NCBI GenBank assembly: GCA_034422875.1
Contig: DAOUJI010000107.1
Location: 9,998 to 73,997 of the forward strand
Length of the DNA: 64,000 nt
Source: DAOUJI01 sp034422875
Lineage (GTDB): Bacteria > Chloroflexota > Dehalococcoidia > Lucifugimonadales > JAGWBF01
Direction: 5' to 3'
The translations under genes and the position numbers were made by a program. Every line of letters starts with the position of its first letter. The stretch's first letter is position 1. Positions 7,565 through 16,513 of the stretch are shown here, piece by piece. The notes under the pieces are model-generated. The model was not told the DNA's origin. It saw nothing but the letters and a program-made list of their open reading frames with translations, and did no database searches.

Positions 7565-8155
7565 CTACAGGTCCATTCGCAGGTCGACGACTCTGGAAAG
7601 AGCCGCTACGACCAGTGCGCTTCTTATGTTCCCATCCAAGATGGCTTGTTTGACCTGGAGCAGCGGCATGGTCTCGACTCGAATGTCCTCACCCATGCTG
7701 GGGTCGGGGTCATGGGTCTGGACGCATCCCCGGGCCAGCCAGTGGTGTACCAGGTTGTTGTGCACCGCCGGGTTGGGCTCGTGGGAACCCAGGTACGCCC
7801 AGTCAGAGGACGTATACCCCGTCTCCTCCAGAAGCTCTCGTTGGGCCGCGTGACGGTGGTCCTCACGCTCCATTACCGACCCTCCAGGTATTTCCAACGT
7901 CACTTCACCTGTCCCGAACCTGTATTGGCGCACCAGCACCAAGCGTTCATTGGGAGTCAGAGCCACTACACTGCACCAGTCGGGACTTTCCAACACGATG
8001 GCGCGCCGCTCCACGAAGTTACGGGGATTGACGACCTGATCAAAGCGGACTTGAAACAGGGGCATGTCCGGTCCATGTTCACTGCTCAAAACGTTCCAAG
8101 GAGCGGGCGGAGGTTGGCGGTCGGGGTCGTGGCTGGACCGATTGTCACGGCTCAC
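7565..8155 (-). CDS. Nudix hydrolase (ADP-ribose pyrophosphatase-like)
   Basis: The protein has 196 residues with a perfect Nudix box at about residues 92-114: G, five residues, E, seven residues, then RELLEETGY. The preceding strand LVLVRQYRFGTGEVTLEIPGG resembles ADP-ribose and nucleoside-diphosphate-sugar pyrophosphatases. The N-terminal 30 residues are Pro/Ser-rich and probably not part of the fold. The GTG start lies 12 bases after the recJ stop. The substrate cannot be fixed from sequence. Confidence 0.87.
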   Translation of the reverse strand: MSRDNRSSHDPDRQPPPAPWNVLSSEHGPDMPLFQVRFDQVVNPRNFVERRAIVLESPDWCSVVALTPNERLVLVRQYRFGTGEVTLEIPGGSVMEREDHRHAAQRELLEETGYTSSDWAYLGSHEPNPAVHNNLVHHWLARGCVQTHDPDPSMGEDIRVETMPLLQVKQAILDGNIRSALVVAALSRVVDLRMDL

Positions 8156-8167
8156 GGGGATGGGTCC

Positions 8168-9862
8168 TCAAACGGTTTCCGAGGGCCGAAAGTCCACGAC
8201 CATCAGCTCCATAATGGGAGTGTTTCCGACGCGTCCAGCGCCCACGGTGTACACCACGTCCACCCTGGACGTACCGGCTTCCCACTTATCGGCCTGCCTA
8301 AAGGCCAGGGCGTCCCACACCACCCTTCCCTCTTTCAGTCTTAGTTTCATGTGCTGACCCTGGGCGCCCATCGTGCGGACATGAGCGGCCTCCAGATTTC
8401 GGGTCAGGAACGTAGGGGCCGGGTTGTCCACTCCGAAGGGCCCCAGGTCCTGCACCCACTGGAAGGCGGCGCCGGGGATGGTGGACACCGGAGCCTCTGC
8501 GTCTATGTGCAGCGGAGCGGCTCCTTCAATGTGCTCCGACGCCTCGTCGGAGATCAAGCCCAGCCTGGATTCCAGCTGGGCCATGTTGAAAGAGGGCATC
8601 ACAAACCCGGCTGCTTGCCCATGGCCTCCGTACCGTGTGAAGAGGTCTGCGCAGGGCTTTAACGCTTCGTTGAGGACGTGAAATTCTGGAACGCTTCTGG
8701 CGCTGGCCCTCACTACGTCCCCGATCTGTGAAACGACTATGGCAGGCCGGGAGAATTCGTCTACCAGCCTGCTCGCCACCAGCCCGGCTATGCCAGGCGC
8801 AACCCACTCCCCGCCGGCCAGAATGACCGACGGCAGGTCCCGCCTGCTCAGGGTCTGCTCTTTTGCCCTGGCAAAGGAGTCCAGGGTCATCTGCTGGCGT
8901 TCCCTGTTCAGCTTTTCCAGGTGGGAAGCGAGGCTGGCGGCTTCATCCTTGGAAGCAGTCGTCAAGAGTTTGTAGGCCAGCGACGCATGGTCCAATCTTC
9001 CTGCGGCGTTTAGCCTTGGAGATATCATGAAGGCAATGCCATCTACGTCAATTCCGGTGGGATCGATGCCGGCCTGTTTGTACAGCGCCTGGAGGCCCGG
9101 TCTGCGTGTGGTCTGGAGGCGCTTGAGCCCCTCTTTGACGAAACGCCTGTTCTCGCCCACCAGAGGCACCAGGTCCGCAACCGTGCTCAACGCCACCAGT
9201 TCGAGCAGGTCGCGGCTCCAGTCGCGGCCCAGGTCGTTGTACAGGGCTTCCACCAGTTTGAAGGCCAGGCCCGCCCCCGAAAGCTCGGTGAAAGGATATT
9301 CCGAGTCCACCAGCTTGGGATCGATTATGGCGACAGCAGGCGGAATCCTGTCAGGAGGCAGGTGGTGGTCCGTGACAATCACGTCCATTCCCAGTTCGCC
9401 CGCCAGAACTATCTCATCCAGGGATGTGATGCCGCAGTCAACCGTGATGATAAGTGACACGCCCGCCTGTTTGAGGGCCATGACGGCTTCAGCGTTCAGA
9501 CCGTGTCCTTCGTCCTCTCGGTGGGGGATGTAAGGCGCGACCGTCGCCCCCAGCTCCTCCAATCCTTGGGCGGCTATGGCTGTTCCGGTGACTCCATCCA
9601 CATCGAAATCGCCGAAAACGCCGATAGTCTCACCGGATGTGAGGGCTGTGCGGAGCCTGGCAACGGCGGGACCCATGCCGGGGAGAAGCGCCGGGTCATG
9701 GAAGGCCGGGTTCATGTAGTCCGCGAGGCTCTGCTCGGAGTCGATGCCTTTGTTCGCCAGCAGTTGGGTCACTAGAGGGGGCAAGTGAGATAGGCCGTTA
9801 AGAGCCTTGGATACGGGAGGCCGGACCCTCCACACCCTGCGTCCACCCCCGTTGACGTTCAT
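8168..9862 (-). CDS. recJ: Single-stranded-DNA-specific exonuclease RecJ
   Basis: RecJ is a 5'-3' single-strand exonuclease of recombination and mismatch repair. The 564-residue protein has the DHH-family motifs GDFDVDG (about 84-90), VDCGI (about 141-145) and TDHHLPPD (about 164-171), a middle region with SPRLNAAGRLDHA, and the DHHA1 region with RYGGHGQAAGF near residue 430. Length matches the family. It sits between fabF upstream and a Nudix gene downstream. Confidence 0.94.
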   Translation of the reverse strand: MNVNGGGRRVWRVRPPVSKALNGLSHLPPLVTQLLANKGIDSEQSLADYMNPAFHDPALLPGMGPAVARLRTALTSGETIGVFGDFDVDGVTGTAIAAQGLEELGATVAPYIPHREDEGHGLNAEAVMALKQAGVSLIITVDCGITSLDEIVLAGELGMDVIVTDHHLPPDRIPPAVAIIDPKLVDSEYPFTELSGAGLAFKLVEALYNDLGRDWSRDLLELVALSTVADLVPLVGENRRFVKEGLKRLQTTRRPGLQALYKQAGIDPTGIDVDGIAFMISPRLNAAGRLDHASLAYKLLTTASKDEAASLASHLEKLNRERQQMTLDSFARAKEQTLSRRDLPSVILAGGEWVAPGIAGLVASRLVDEFSRPAIVVSQIGDVVRASARSVPEFHVLNEALKPCADLFTRYGGHGQAAGFVMPSFNMAQLESRLGLISDEASEHIEGAAPLHIDAEAPVSTIPGAAFQWVQDLGPFGVDNPAPTFLTRNLEAAHVRTMGAQGQHMKLRLKEGRVVWDALAFRQADKWEAGTSRVDVVYTVGAGRVGNTPIMELMVVDFRPSETV

Positions 9863-9877
9863 CCGGCCGAGGATGCT

Positions 9878-11128
9878 CTAGCTCCGGTCCACCGCTCCGA
9901 AGATGAGGACCGAATTATGGCCCCCAAACCCGAAAGAGTTGCTCATCGCATAACGTATCTGGGCTTCACGGGACTTGTTCGCCGTGTAGTCCAGGTCGCA
10001 GTCAGGGTCTTGGTCGTCCAGGTTGATGGTGGGCGGCAGGACTCCGTCTCGGATTGCCATAATCGTGGCTGACGCTTCCAGGGCGCCTCCGGCGCCAAGC
10101 AAATGGCCAGTCATGGACTTGGTGGAGCTTACGGGAGTCCGGTGGGCGTCCTCACCCAACGCCAGCTTGATGGCCAGCGTCTCCTGCCTGTCATTCAGAG
10201 GCGTAGATGTGCCGTGGGCGTTTATGTACCCGATTTCTTCGGGCGCCACTCCCGCCCTCTCGATAGCCGTCTTCATAGCCCTGGCGGCGCTTACGCCGTC
10301 GGGATGGGGCTCAGTCAGGTGGAAGGCGTCGGAGGTGGCGGCGTAGCTGACCAGTTCCGCCAGCGGCTCCGCCCCCCGCTTTTCCATGTTCTCTTCGCTC
10401 TCGAGGACCAGAATGGCTGCGCCCTCTCCCATTACGAAACCGTCCCGAGCGGTGTCAAAGGGGCGACTGGCCTTCTGAGGCTCCTCGTTGCGCTTGGACA
10501 GGGCATGGAGCGAATTGAATCCCGCGACGGCAATGGGGCATATCGGAGCTTCGGCTCCTCCCGCCAGGACCACGTCGGAGTCTCCCCGGCGTATCATCTC
10601 CCACGCCTGCCCAATCCCGTCGGCGCCGCTGGAGCACGAGGACACGGCACAGAAGTTGTGGCCCATCGCCCCGGACAGCATGGAAACCTGTGCCGACCCC
10701 ATGTCGGCCAGCATCATGGGCACCAGGAACGGAGACACCCTGCGCGGGCCTTTTTCCTTCAGCGTCTCCACCTGTTGGGACAGGGTGATGACGCCTCCAA
10801 TGCCGCTTCCCACGATGGAGGAGAGGCGATAGGGGTCCATCTCGTCGGGCTTGAGCCGAGCCTGGGCCATAGCCTGGGCCGAGGCGACCGCCGCGAACTG
10901 GGCGAACCGGTCCATCCGTCTGGCTTCTTTCTTCTCCAGATAGTCGGTCGGCTCGAACCCCTTTACCTCGGCGGCGAAACGGGTTTCGAATCCCTCCGGG
11001 TCGAATGCGGTGATGGAGTCGACGCCGGACACGCCGCCCACCAGATTGTCCCAAGAAGTGGAAAGGTCCAGACCGAGGGGGCTAATGACTCCGATGCCGG
11101 TTACGAATACTCTCGTCGACAACCACAC
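9878..11128 (-). CDS. fabF: 3-oxoacyl-[acyl-carrier-protein] synthase II
   Basis: FabF condenses malonyl-ACP with acyl-ACP in fatty-acid elongation. The 416-residue protein begins RVFVTGIGVISPLGLD, has the nucleophilic Cys in VSSCSSGADGIGQAW (Cys 165), and the two His residues in NAHGTSTPLND and TGHLLGAGGALE. The ending SNSFGFGGHNSVLIF is characteristic. The start is GTG with GGAAGG five bases upstream. No acp or other fab gene is adjacent, so it is separated from a fatty-acid operon. Confidence 0.93.
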   Translation of the reverse strand: MWLSTRVFVTGIGVISPLGLDLSTSWDNLVGGVSGVDSITAFDPEGFETRFAAEVKGFEPTDYLEKKEARRMDRFAQFAAVASAQAMAQARLKPDEMDPYRLSSIVGSGIGGVITLSQQVETLKEKGPRRVSPFLVPMMLADMGSAQVSMLSGAMGHNFCAVSSCSSGADGIGQAWEMIRRGDSDVVLAGGAEAPICPIAVAGFNSLHALSKRNEEPQKASRPFDTARDGFVMGEGAAILVLESEENMEKRGAEPLAELVSYAATSDAFHLTEPHPDGVSAARAMKTAIERAGVAPEEIGYINAHGTSTPLNDRQETLAIKLALGEDAHRTPVSSTKSMTGHLLGAGGALEASATIMAIRDGVLPPTINLDDQDPDCDLDYTANKSREAQIRYAMSNSFGFGGHNSVLIFGAVDRS

Positions 11129-11168
11129 ACCTTCCCGTTGCGTCTCGCCGTCGTAACGACACCTGGGT

Positions 11169-12965
11169 TTATGCAGTCTCCCGTTTGAATTCGGACAACC
11201 TCATCATGGCCTCGTTCACTTCGTTGATACGGACCGAGATAGTGTCGCTTATTTCGCGTCCCGTCTGGGCGATTTGGATTCTGTATCTGCCCAGGGCCTC
11301 ACTGGCCTCGTTGATGCGTTGGGAAATCACGTCGGGGAGTTCCCGTCCGGTTTCCGACAGCTGGATGCGGTACTTTGCGAGAGTTTCGCTTACTTCGTTC
11401 ATCCGGGCGGATATGGCCTCGGGCAGCTCTTTGGAGGAATCAGACAGCGTACGCAGAGCTTCGCTGAACTCCCCAATGCGGAGTGATACAGTCCCGCTCA
11501 ACTCTCGTCCGGCCGACTGCCTCTTGGACTTGGGGGACCTGATAAGGCGGAATATCCGCTCGTACAGCTTGTCTATTGGGTTCAGCTTTGCGTGGTACCT
11601 ATTGAAGAGGTCTCTGGACTCTTCCAGGGACCATCGTTCGTCCTGGTGGACGAACTGACGTCCGGTGTAGAGTTCGTAGGGCCTCATGCCGTACTCGGCG
11701 AGCACGTTGCCGCGCTCATCGGTGGGCAGCGGGTTCCCCTTGGCGTCCAAGGGCACCAGCGAGTCCCAGTTGGACGTGGCGGGCAGCGGGGTCAGTAGAT
11801 TCGCCGTCTGGTACTTGCTCACCTTCGTAACCCAGTCAGCCATGTCCATGATTCCCTGTTCCGTGTCGTAGGGAAGCCCGATGATGGTCATCGCCACCAG
11901 GGTGAAGCCCATCTTGTTGAGCTGCACCAGGTCTTTGTGGACCTGACCGGGCTCCTGGCGCTTTCGCACCAGCTTCAAATTCTCGGCGTTGTCGGACTCG
12001 ACTCCCACGTAGAGCATTCGAATGCCGGCTTCATACATGGCGTCAGCCAGTTCGGGGTCCTGGCCGATCTCCGCCCGTGTCTGGCAAATCATATACATGT
12101 CGTCGGTGTGGCCCTTCCAGTTCTCCAGCCGGGCCAGACGCTCGTTTCTGTACTTCACTGCCCTGAGGGGAGGAGGATGGAGGTCGTCGGAGATGAAGAC
12201 GCTGAACCGTCCGTCCCTGGCAGTGTGGATAAGGCCGTCGGAGGCCAACTGCCTGAGTTGGCGTAGCCTCTTGATTTCAGTTTCCCGGTTGATCAGGCGA
12301 TACCCCAGGAACTGTTGTATCACCTGGCAGTAGGTGCACTTTTCGGTGCAACCCCGGACGGTTTCCAGCACTCCGCCTGCCATGGGCATCTGAGGCGTCA
12401 GGTCCCTTATGGCCCTGAAGTCGGGCAGAGGAATGAAGTCCGGCTCTATGACCCCCTTCCGGGGAGTCTGAATCAATTGCCCCTCTCTGACAAAGGATAT
12501 CCCTGGTATCTTCCTCAGCCTTGTAACGGGCACTGGGCCTTTGTGCTCCAGGAGCATGTCGCAAAGGGGGCCTATGATGTCTTCCCCTTCGCGATTGACG
12601 ATGATGTCAAAGTGTCCTTCCCGGATGGCTTCCTCCGGGAGAGGGCTCATCTGGGGTCCGCCACCTATGGTCACCAACTCTGGATGGAATTGCTTGGCAA
12701 GCCTGCCGATTTCATAGCCGCGTGGGGCCTCGTTAATCAGGGCGGTGATCATGAGGACGTCAACGCCCTCCAGGTCCTTGTCAGGGTCCATAGGACCGCT
12801 GCGGTCCTCGAACCATATCTCTGTGTCGTAGAGGAAAGGACCTTTCCACTGCTTTAACGCGGCGGATAGAAAGAGCATGCCCTGCCGCGGGATGGCAACG
12901 AACTCGAAGTTGCCTCCCTGGGAGCTGGGTTGGACAAGAACCACTCTTTTGAACTTAGACTTCAT
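11169..12965 (-). CDS. B12-binding-type radical SAM protein with C-terminal repeat tail
   Basis: The protein has 598 residues. Residues 1 to about 150 look like a cobalamin-binding Rossmann domain (LVTIGGGPQMSPLPEEAI). The radical SAM cluster motif is CTEKCTYC (Cys 206, 210, 213), followed by IRMLYVGVESDN and IIGLPYDTEQGI as in B12-dependent radical SAM enzymes. Residues 484-598 are four helical repeats of about 29 residues built on (G)REL...IS.RINE..EAL, which are not part of the catalytic fold. The reaction is not known; methyltransferase or ring-modifying chemistry is typical of the superfamily. The upstream gap 12966-13251 holds no supported gene. Confidence 0.8.
   Translation of the reverse strand: MKSKFKRVVLVQPSSQGGNFEFVAIPRQGMLFLSAALKQWKGPFLYDTEIWFEDRSGPMDPDKDLEGVDVLMITALINEAPRGYEIGRLAKQFHPELVTIGGGPQMSPLPEEAIREGHFDIIVNREGEDIIGPLCDMLLEHKGPVPVTRLRKIPGISFVREGQLIQTPRKGVIEPDFIPLPDFRAIRDLTPQMPMAGGVLETVRGCTEKCTYCQVIQQFLGYRLINRETEIKRLRQLRQLASDGLIHTARDGRFSVFISDDLHPPPLRAVKYRNERLARLENWKGHTDDMYMICQTRAEIGQDPELADAMYEAGIRMLYVGVESDNAENLKLVRKRQEPGQVHKDLVQLNKMGFTLVAMTIIGLPYDTEQGIMDMADWVTKVSKYQTANLLTPLPATSNWDSLVPLDAKGNPLPTDERGNVLAEYGMRPYELYTGRQFVHQDERWSLEESRDLFNRYHAKLNPIDKLYERIFRLIRSPKSKRQSAGRELSGTVSLRIGEFSEALRTLSDSSKELPEAISARMNEVSETLAKYRIQLSETGRELPDVISQRINEASEALGRYRIQIAQTGREISDTISVRINEVNEAMMRLSEFKRETA
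11172..11516 (-). repeat. Four-unit, about 29-residue tandem repeat encoded in the radical SAM gene tail
   Basis: Successive units start near residues 486, 511, 540 and 569. Each has the pattern R/K-E-L/I, then I/V-S-x-R-I/M-x-E, then E-A/T-L/M. The unit spacing is 25, 29 and 29 residues. The units are amphipathic and probably form a coiled coil or helical bundle. Confidence 0.75.
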
Positions 12966-13251
12966 CTTGTCTCCACCTAGCGACTTTCGCTGAATTATCG
13001 TCCTGTTGTTGGCTCGCCATCAGATTACATCCTGTTCCACGGCTAGACTTCGCCCATCCTACTTGTTGAATTATACATGACAGTCAATGGGAATTGATAC
13101 AAGAAACGGCAATTGGCGAAAACTGCTTCGTCATAGAAACCTCGGAGCGGGACTGTAGGGCGAGGTGGAACAGAAATACGTCCTTTGCAGGGTTCGGACT
13201 GACAGCCTCATTCGTTGTGTTAGAATCTGGTTCTAGGATATTCGGAGACTA

Positions 13252-13466
13252 ATGATGGTTGAATCGGAAATAACCTTCCAGGTACGGGAATCCCCTGAGG
13301 GGGTTATAAAGCCCGCGCCCTGGGGCACAGCATCTTTACTGAAGGCGATGACTGGGAACATCTGAAGTCTATGTTGCGAGAGGCTGTGCTATGCCACTTC
13401 GAAGAAGAGGACACGCCTCGACTAATACACATCCATCTTGTCAGGGATGAGGTCATTGCGGTGTGA
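13252..13466 (+). pseudogene. HicB-like small protein (about 70 residues), frameshifted
   Basis: From ATG 13252 the frame reads MMVESEITFQVRESPEG. A run of five Gs at 13299-13303 then breaks it. One extra G, or a -1 slip, restores GGYKARALGHSIFTEGDD, then CHFEEEDTPRLIHIHLVRDE and VIAV before TGA at 13464-13466. The restored product matches a common family of HicB-like proteins of about 70 residues, often mislabelled 2-oxoisovalerate dehydrogenase. No HicA-like partner follows. It could be a true pseudogene, a homopolymer sequencing error or a slip site; 13467-13711 downstream holds only dispersed repeats. Confidence 0.7.
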
Positions 13467-13510
13467 GATTCCGCTCACTTCATCGTCTCTCCGGCGCAGA
13501 CCGGAGGCCA

Positions 13511-13604
13511 GGCCCCTCTCCCTTGACGGGTGAGGGTGACTCCCTGCTCCGCCCAAGGCGAACGGTGGGGGGGCTGAGTCGGGCGACCAGCCGGTCGCCC
13601 CTAC
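13511..13604. repeat. Two dispersed-repeat copies (CCCTCTCCC type and GGGCGACC type)
   Basis: 13511-13540 contains CCCCTCTCCC followed by GGGTGAGGGTGA. 13581-13604 contains GGGCGACCAGCCGGTCGCCC followed by CTAC, an almost perfect palindrome. Both recur elsewhere in the window in intergenic DNA. Confidence 0.7.
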
Positions 13605-13711
13605 ATGCTTGCGTCCTGGCGTCATTGCGCCATTGCGTTCCCCGGCATGCCCCCTCCCCCTCATCATAACCTTTTCCCGCCAGGGGAGAAGGAACATCTG
13701 GACCCCACAGG

Positions 13712-14083
13712 TCATTCCAACTCGACGGCGTGGGTGACGTGCTCGACCTGGGGAGATGAACCTCGGGTCAGGGTCACGGCTATCAGATCGATCCTCCAAC
13801 CGGGAGGCGCCTCTTCCAGCCCTTGAATGTAGGTTTCCGCCGTGGCCTGCAGCCGTTCCTTCTTACGTTGGGTGACCGACTCTTTAGGCCCGCCGAACTT
13901 GTCATCGCTTTGGCGAGTCCGCACCTCTACGAACACCAGGTGATCTCCGTCCTGGGCGACGATGTCCACTTCGCCCCACTTGGTCCGGTAGTTGGTTCCC
14001 AGGATTTTCCAACCCAGCCCGAGCAAGTGTCTGCGGGCGATGTTCTCACCCCTGTTCCCCAGTCTAATCCTGGGCGTGGACAC
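13712..14083 (-). CDS. YraN-family (UPF0102) endonuclease-like protein
   Basis: The protein has 123 residues. It begins with RLGNRGENIARRHLLGLGW and continues with NYRTKWGEVDIVAQDGDHLVFVEVR when read as one stretch: the PD-(D/E)xK-like core of the UPF0102 family (E near 13, D near 40, E-V-R in place of E-V-K). Proteins of this family resemble Holliday-junction resolvases but their role is uncertain. The GTG start overlaps the 3' end of rnhB by 20 bases, and the rnhB-yraN order is common. Confidence 0.85.
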   Translation of the reverse strand: MSTPRIRLGNRGENIARRHLLGLGWKILGTNYRTKWGEVDIVAQDGDHLVFVEVRTRQSDDKFGGPKESVTQRKKERLQATAETYIQGLEEAPPGWRIDLIAVTLTRGSSPQVEHVTHAVELE

Positions 14084-14741
14084 CCGACTCCTCTCCGTCG
14101 GCTATCAGTCTAACAGGGGCGAATGTGCGCCGGTGGATGAGGCATGGGCCCAGTTCCGAAAGCCTGCGCCGGTGTTCGACCGTTCCATAGCCCTTGTGGG
14201 ACGCAAATCCGTATCCAGGGTACATGGCGTCGGCCTCCGACATCATCCCGTCTCTGGTCACCTTGGCCAGAATGGACGCCGCAGCGATGGAGTAGCTTAT
14301 GCTGTCGCCGTGGGGAAGGGAATAGTAGGGAATGCCGGGGGCCTTAAGCTGGACATGGTCGATAAGGAGGTGGGATGGAGAAACATCCAGGCTTTCCAGC
14401 GCTCTCTGCATAGCCTTCTTAGTCGCCGGAACTATTCCCCAGTCGTCTATCTCCTGCGCGGTGGCAATGCCCACACCCATTGATAGGGCATATTCGCGGA
14501 TGTTCTCCAGTGCCTTTAGTCTTTGGCGGTGGCTCAGGGCCTTTGAGTCGTCCACCATGCCCAGCCAGGAATGGTCATGATTGCCGTTGTGGAGAGACGA
14601 GGAAAACAGACTGGCCGGGAATATGACGGCCCCGGCGACCACGGGACCGGCGAGCGGACCGCGGCCTGCTTCATCAATCCCCGCCACCAGGTCGAAACCC
14701 TGGGCATAGTACCTGCGTTCCAGGTCGAACGTAGGCGCCAC
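14064..14741 (-). CDS. rnhB: Ribonuclease HII
   Basis: RNase HII removes ribonucleotides and RNA primers from RNA-DNA hybrids. The 225-residue protein has VAGIDEAGRGPLAGPVVAGA, with the acidic pair of the active site, then WGIVPATKKAMQRALESL and LLIDH (third Asp), and SIAAASILAKVTRD, which is typical of HII. The ATG is preceded by a GGAGG-rich stretch. It is the upstream member of the rnhB-yraN pair. Confidence 0.93.
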   Translation of the reverse strand: MAPTFDLERRYYAQGFDLVAGIDEAGRGPLAGPVVAGAVIFPASLFSSSLHNGNHDHSWLGMVDDSKALSHRQRLKALENIREYALSMGVGIATAQEIDDWGIVPATKKAMQRALESLDVSPSHLLIDHVQLKAPGIPYYSLPHGDSISYSIAAASILAKVTRDGMMSEADAMYPGYGFASHKGYGTVEHRRRLSELGPCLIHRRTFAPVRLIADGEESGVHAQD

Positions 14742-14792
14742 CGCCTCCCCTCCCCACGCTCTGTCTGTCCTAACGTTGCAGTCCCAACGGAA

Positions 14793-15905
14793 CTATCTGG
14801 CGGCAGTCACGGCAGGGATTTGGGCGGACTCGATGCGCCCCCCGCCGAGAACCTCGTCTCCTTGATATATCACCATAGCCTGCCCTGGAGTGACGGCCCG
14901 TTGCGGACACTCGAACTCTAACCTGGCCTTTTCGCCGTCCGGGTGGAGAATCGCCGCGGCTTCAGGCGACTTGTAACGTATCTTCACCATCACCTGAGAG
15001 CCATCTTCCGGCTGGCGCCCGGATATGTAATTTACATCCGAGGCGACAAGAGTCATGCTGTAGAGTTGCTCCTCCGGGCCAACGACCACATCCCCTGACT
15101 CGGCGTCGATGGCAATCACGTACTGGGGATTCTTTGTGGATATCCCCAGCCCGCGCCTCTGGCCCACGGTGAAGAACTCCATTCCCTCATGCCGCCCCAG
15201 AACAGATCCTCCACTGTCCACAATCAGGCCGGGCCGTGGAGTCACCCGTTCCTTCAGGAACTGCCTGTAGTCCCCTGACGGTATGAAGCATATGTCCTGG
15301 CTGTCAGGTTTCTCGGCGTTGGGGAAGCCTGCCTTGAGAGCCGCGTCTCTAATTTCCTCTTTGGTGTAGCCGCCCACGGGCATCAGGGTGTGGCCCAACT
15401 CCTTCTGTCCCATGCCGTACAGTACGTAAGACTGGTCCTTGGACCGGTCCATACCCCGCAGCAGGCGGAAGCCATCCGGCCCAGGCTCGATGCGGGCGTA
15501 ATGACCGGTGGCCACGTAGTACGCCCCAAGAATCCGGGCCCGGTCGTATAGGAAGCTAAACTTGATCCGGTCGTTGCAGGCGATGCACGGGTGAGGGGTC
15601 ATGCCCCGCTGGTACTCACGGCAGAAGTAGTCAATGACGAAAGCCTGAAACTCCCGCTGGAGATTGAAGACATAGTGGGGCGCTTCCAGGCGTGCGCATA
15701 CGCGGCGGGCGTCCTCCACATCATCGATGGTGCAGCAACCCTTGTAGTAGTCGGGAAGGCTGTCCAAGTCCACGTCGTAGAGCTTCATCGTGACGCCCAC
15801 GATGTCATAGCCCTGCTCCTTAAGAAGCAGGGCTGCAACTGATGAGTCTACGCCGCCGCTCATCGCGACGGCCACTTTGCCATTAGTTGGCATCAGGGTA
15901 TCCAA
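14793..15905 (-). CDS. mnmA: tRNA-specific 2-thiouridylase
   Basis: MnmA thiolates U34 of tRNA-Lys, -Glu and -Gln using sulfur from a persulfide relay. The PP-loop SGGVDSS lies at residues 16-22, the first catalytic Cys in HPCIACNDRIKF and the second in DSQDICFIPSGDY. The C-terminal barrel has YVIAIDAESGDVVVG. Two starts are possible: TTG 15905 with GGGAG upstream, though that GGGAG lies in a dispersed repeat, and ATG 15893 (MPTNGKVAVAMSGG), which matches the family more closely. Confidence 0.93.
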   Translation of the reverse strand: MDTLMPTNGKVAVAMSGGVDSSVAALLLKEQGYDIVGVTMKLYDVDLDSLPDYYKGCCTIDDVEDARRVCARLEAPHYVFNLQREFQAFVIDYFCREYQRGMTPHPCIACNDRIKFSFLYDRARILGAYYVATGHYARIEPGPDGFRLLRGMDRSKDQSYVLYGMGQKELGHTLMPVGGYTKEEIRDAALKAGFPNAEKPDSQDICFIPSGDYRQFLKERVTPRPGLIVDSGGSVLGRHEGMEFFTVGQRRGLGISTKNPQYVIAIDAESGDVVVGPEEQLYSMTLVASDVNYISGRQPEDGSQVMVKIRYKSPEAAAILHPDGEKARLEFECPQRAVTPGQAMVIYQGDEVLGGGRIESAQIPAVTAAR

Positions 15906-15910
15906 ATTAC

Positions 15911-15945
15911 TCCCTCTCCCCGTGGGAGAGGGTCGGGGTGAGGGC
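15911..15945. repeat. Dispersed inverted repeat (CTCTCCC...GGGAGAGG type)
   Basis: CCCTCTCCC and GGGAGAGGG face each other around a short centre and are followed by TCGGGGTGAGGG. Related copies lie near 17845, 23368, 37583 and 38612. Confidence 0.7.
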
Positions 15946-15958
15946 CGTATCCTACGAA

Positions 15959-16315
15959 CTATTCCAGCGTCTCGGTCTGGCTGTCCTTGGCGGTCACGGT
16001 TATGTGGGACATGGCGGACTCGGCCCTGGCGCCGTGCCAGTGCTTCTCGCCTGCGGGGATGTGAATCACGTCCCCAAGCCTGACCTCAACCTGCTCATCG
16101 TCGGTGACCACTAAGCCGATGCCGGAGGTGATGATCAGCACCTGGTCGCCGCTGTGGGCGTGGAACTTGTTCCTGGCGCCCTTGGAGAAGTTGACGATGG
16201 CGCAGTTGAAGCTTTCCACGTCGGGCGTGATGGCCTGGCGTGTAACGTTTCCGCCGATCATCAGAGGGCTGTTGCCGTCGGACTCGGGCACTTCAGGAAT
16301 TCTGGACACTTTCAT
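15959..16315 (-). CDS. Small cupin-domain protein
   Basis: The protein has 118 residues from ATG 16315, chosen because AGGAGG lies 7 bases upstream. It is a single cupin barrel: KFHAHSGDQVLIITSGIG is the first metal-binding motif, and GDVIHIPAGEKHWHGA the second. Cupins of this size bind a metal through these His/Glu residues and have varied catalytic or sensing roles; the ligand is unknown. Promoter-like bases (TATTAT/TATGAT) lie about 55 bases before the start. Confidence 0.8.
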   Translation of the reverse strand: MKVSRIPEVPESDGNSPLMIGGNVTRQAITPDVESFNCAIVNFSKGARNKFHAHSGDQVLIITSGIGLVVTDDEQVEVRLGDVIHIPAGEKHWHGARAESAMSHITVTAKDSQTETLE

Positions 16316-16513
16316 AATCGCCTCCTGGACATAGCCGTGTTGTGGGTACGAAAGACCACCGCCTATCATAATACAGGGCCATGAGGCCGTCTACCCGCGC
16401 CTGTGTCCAGGTTGTCCGCATGTGGGGGCCGTGATACCATACGCTCGTGGCTGGCCAGGCCCATCGCCGCCGCTCATATTGTTCTCAATCGACCTGACTT
16501 CAGGAGGTCCTTA

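Noticed and set aside
10103..11188. 361-residue frame on the plus strand over fabF
   Set aside because: It lies wholly inside the fabF coding region, has no recognisable motif and follows from high GC at third positions.
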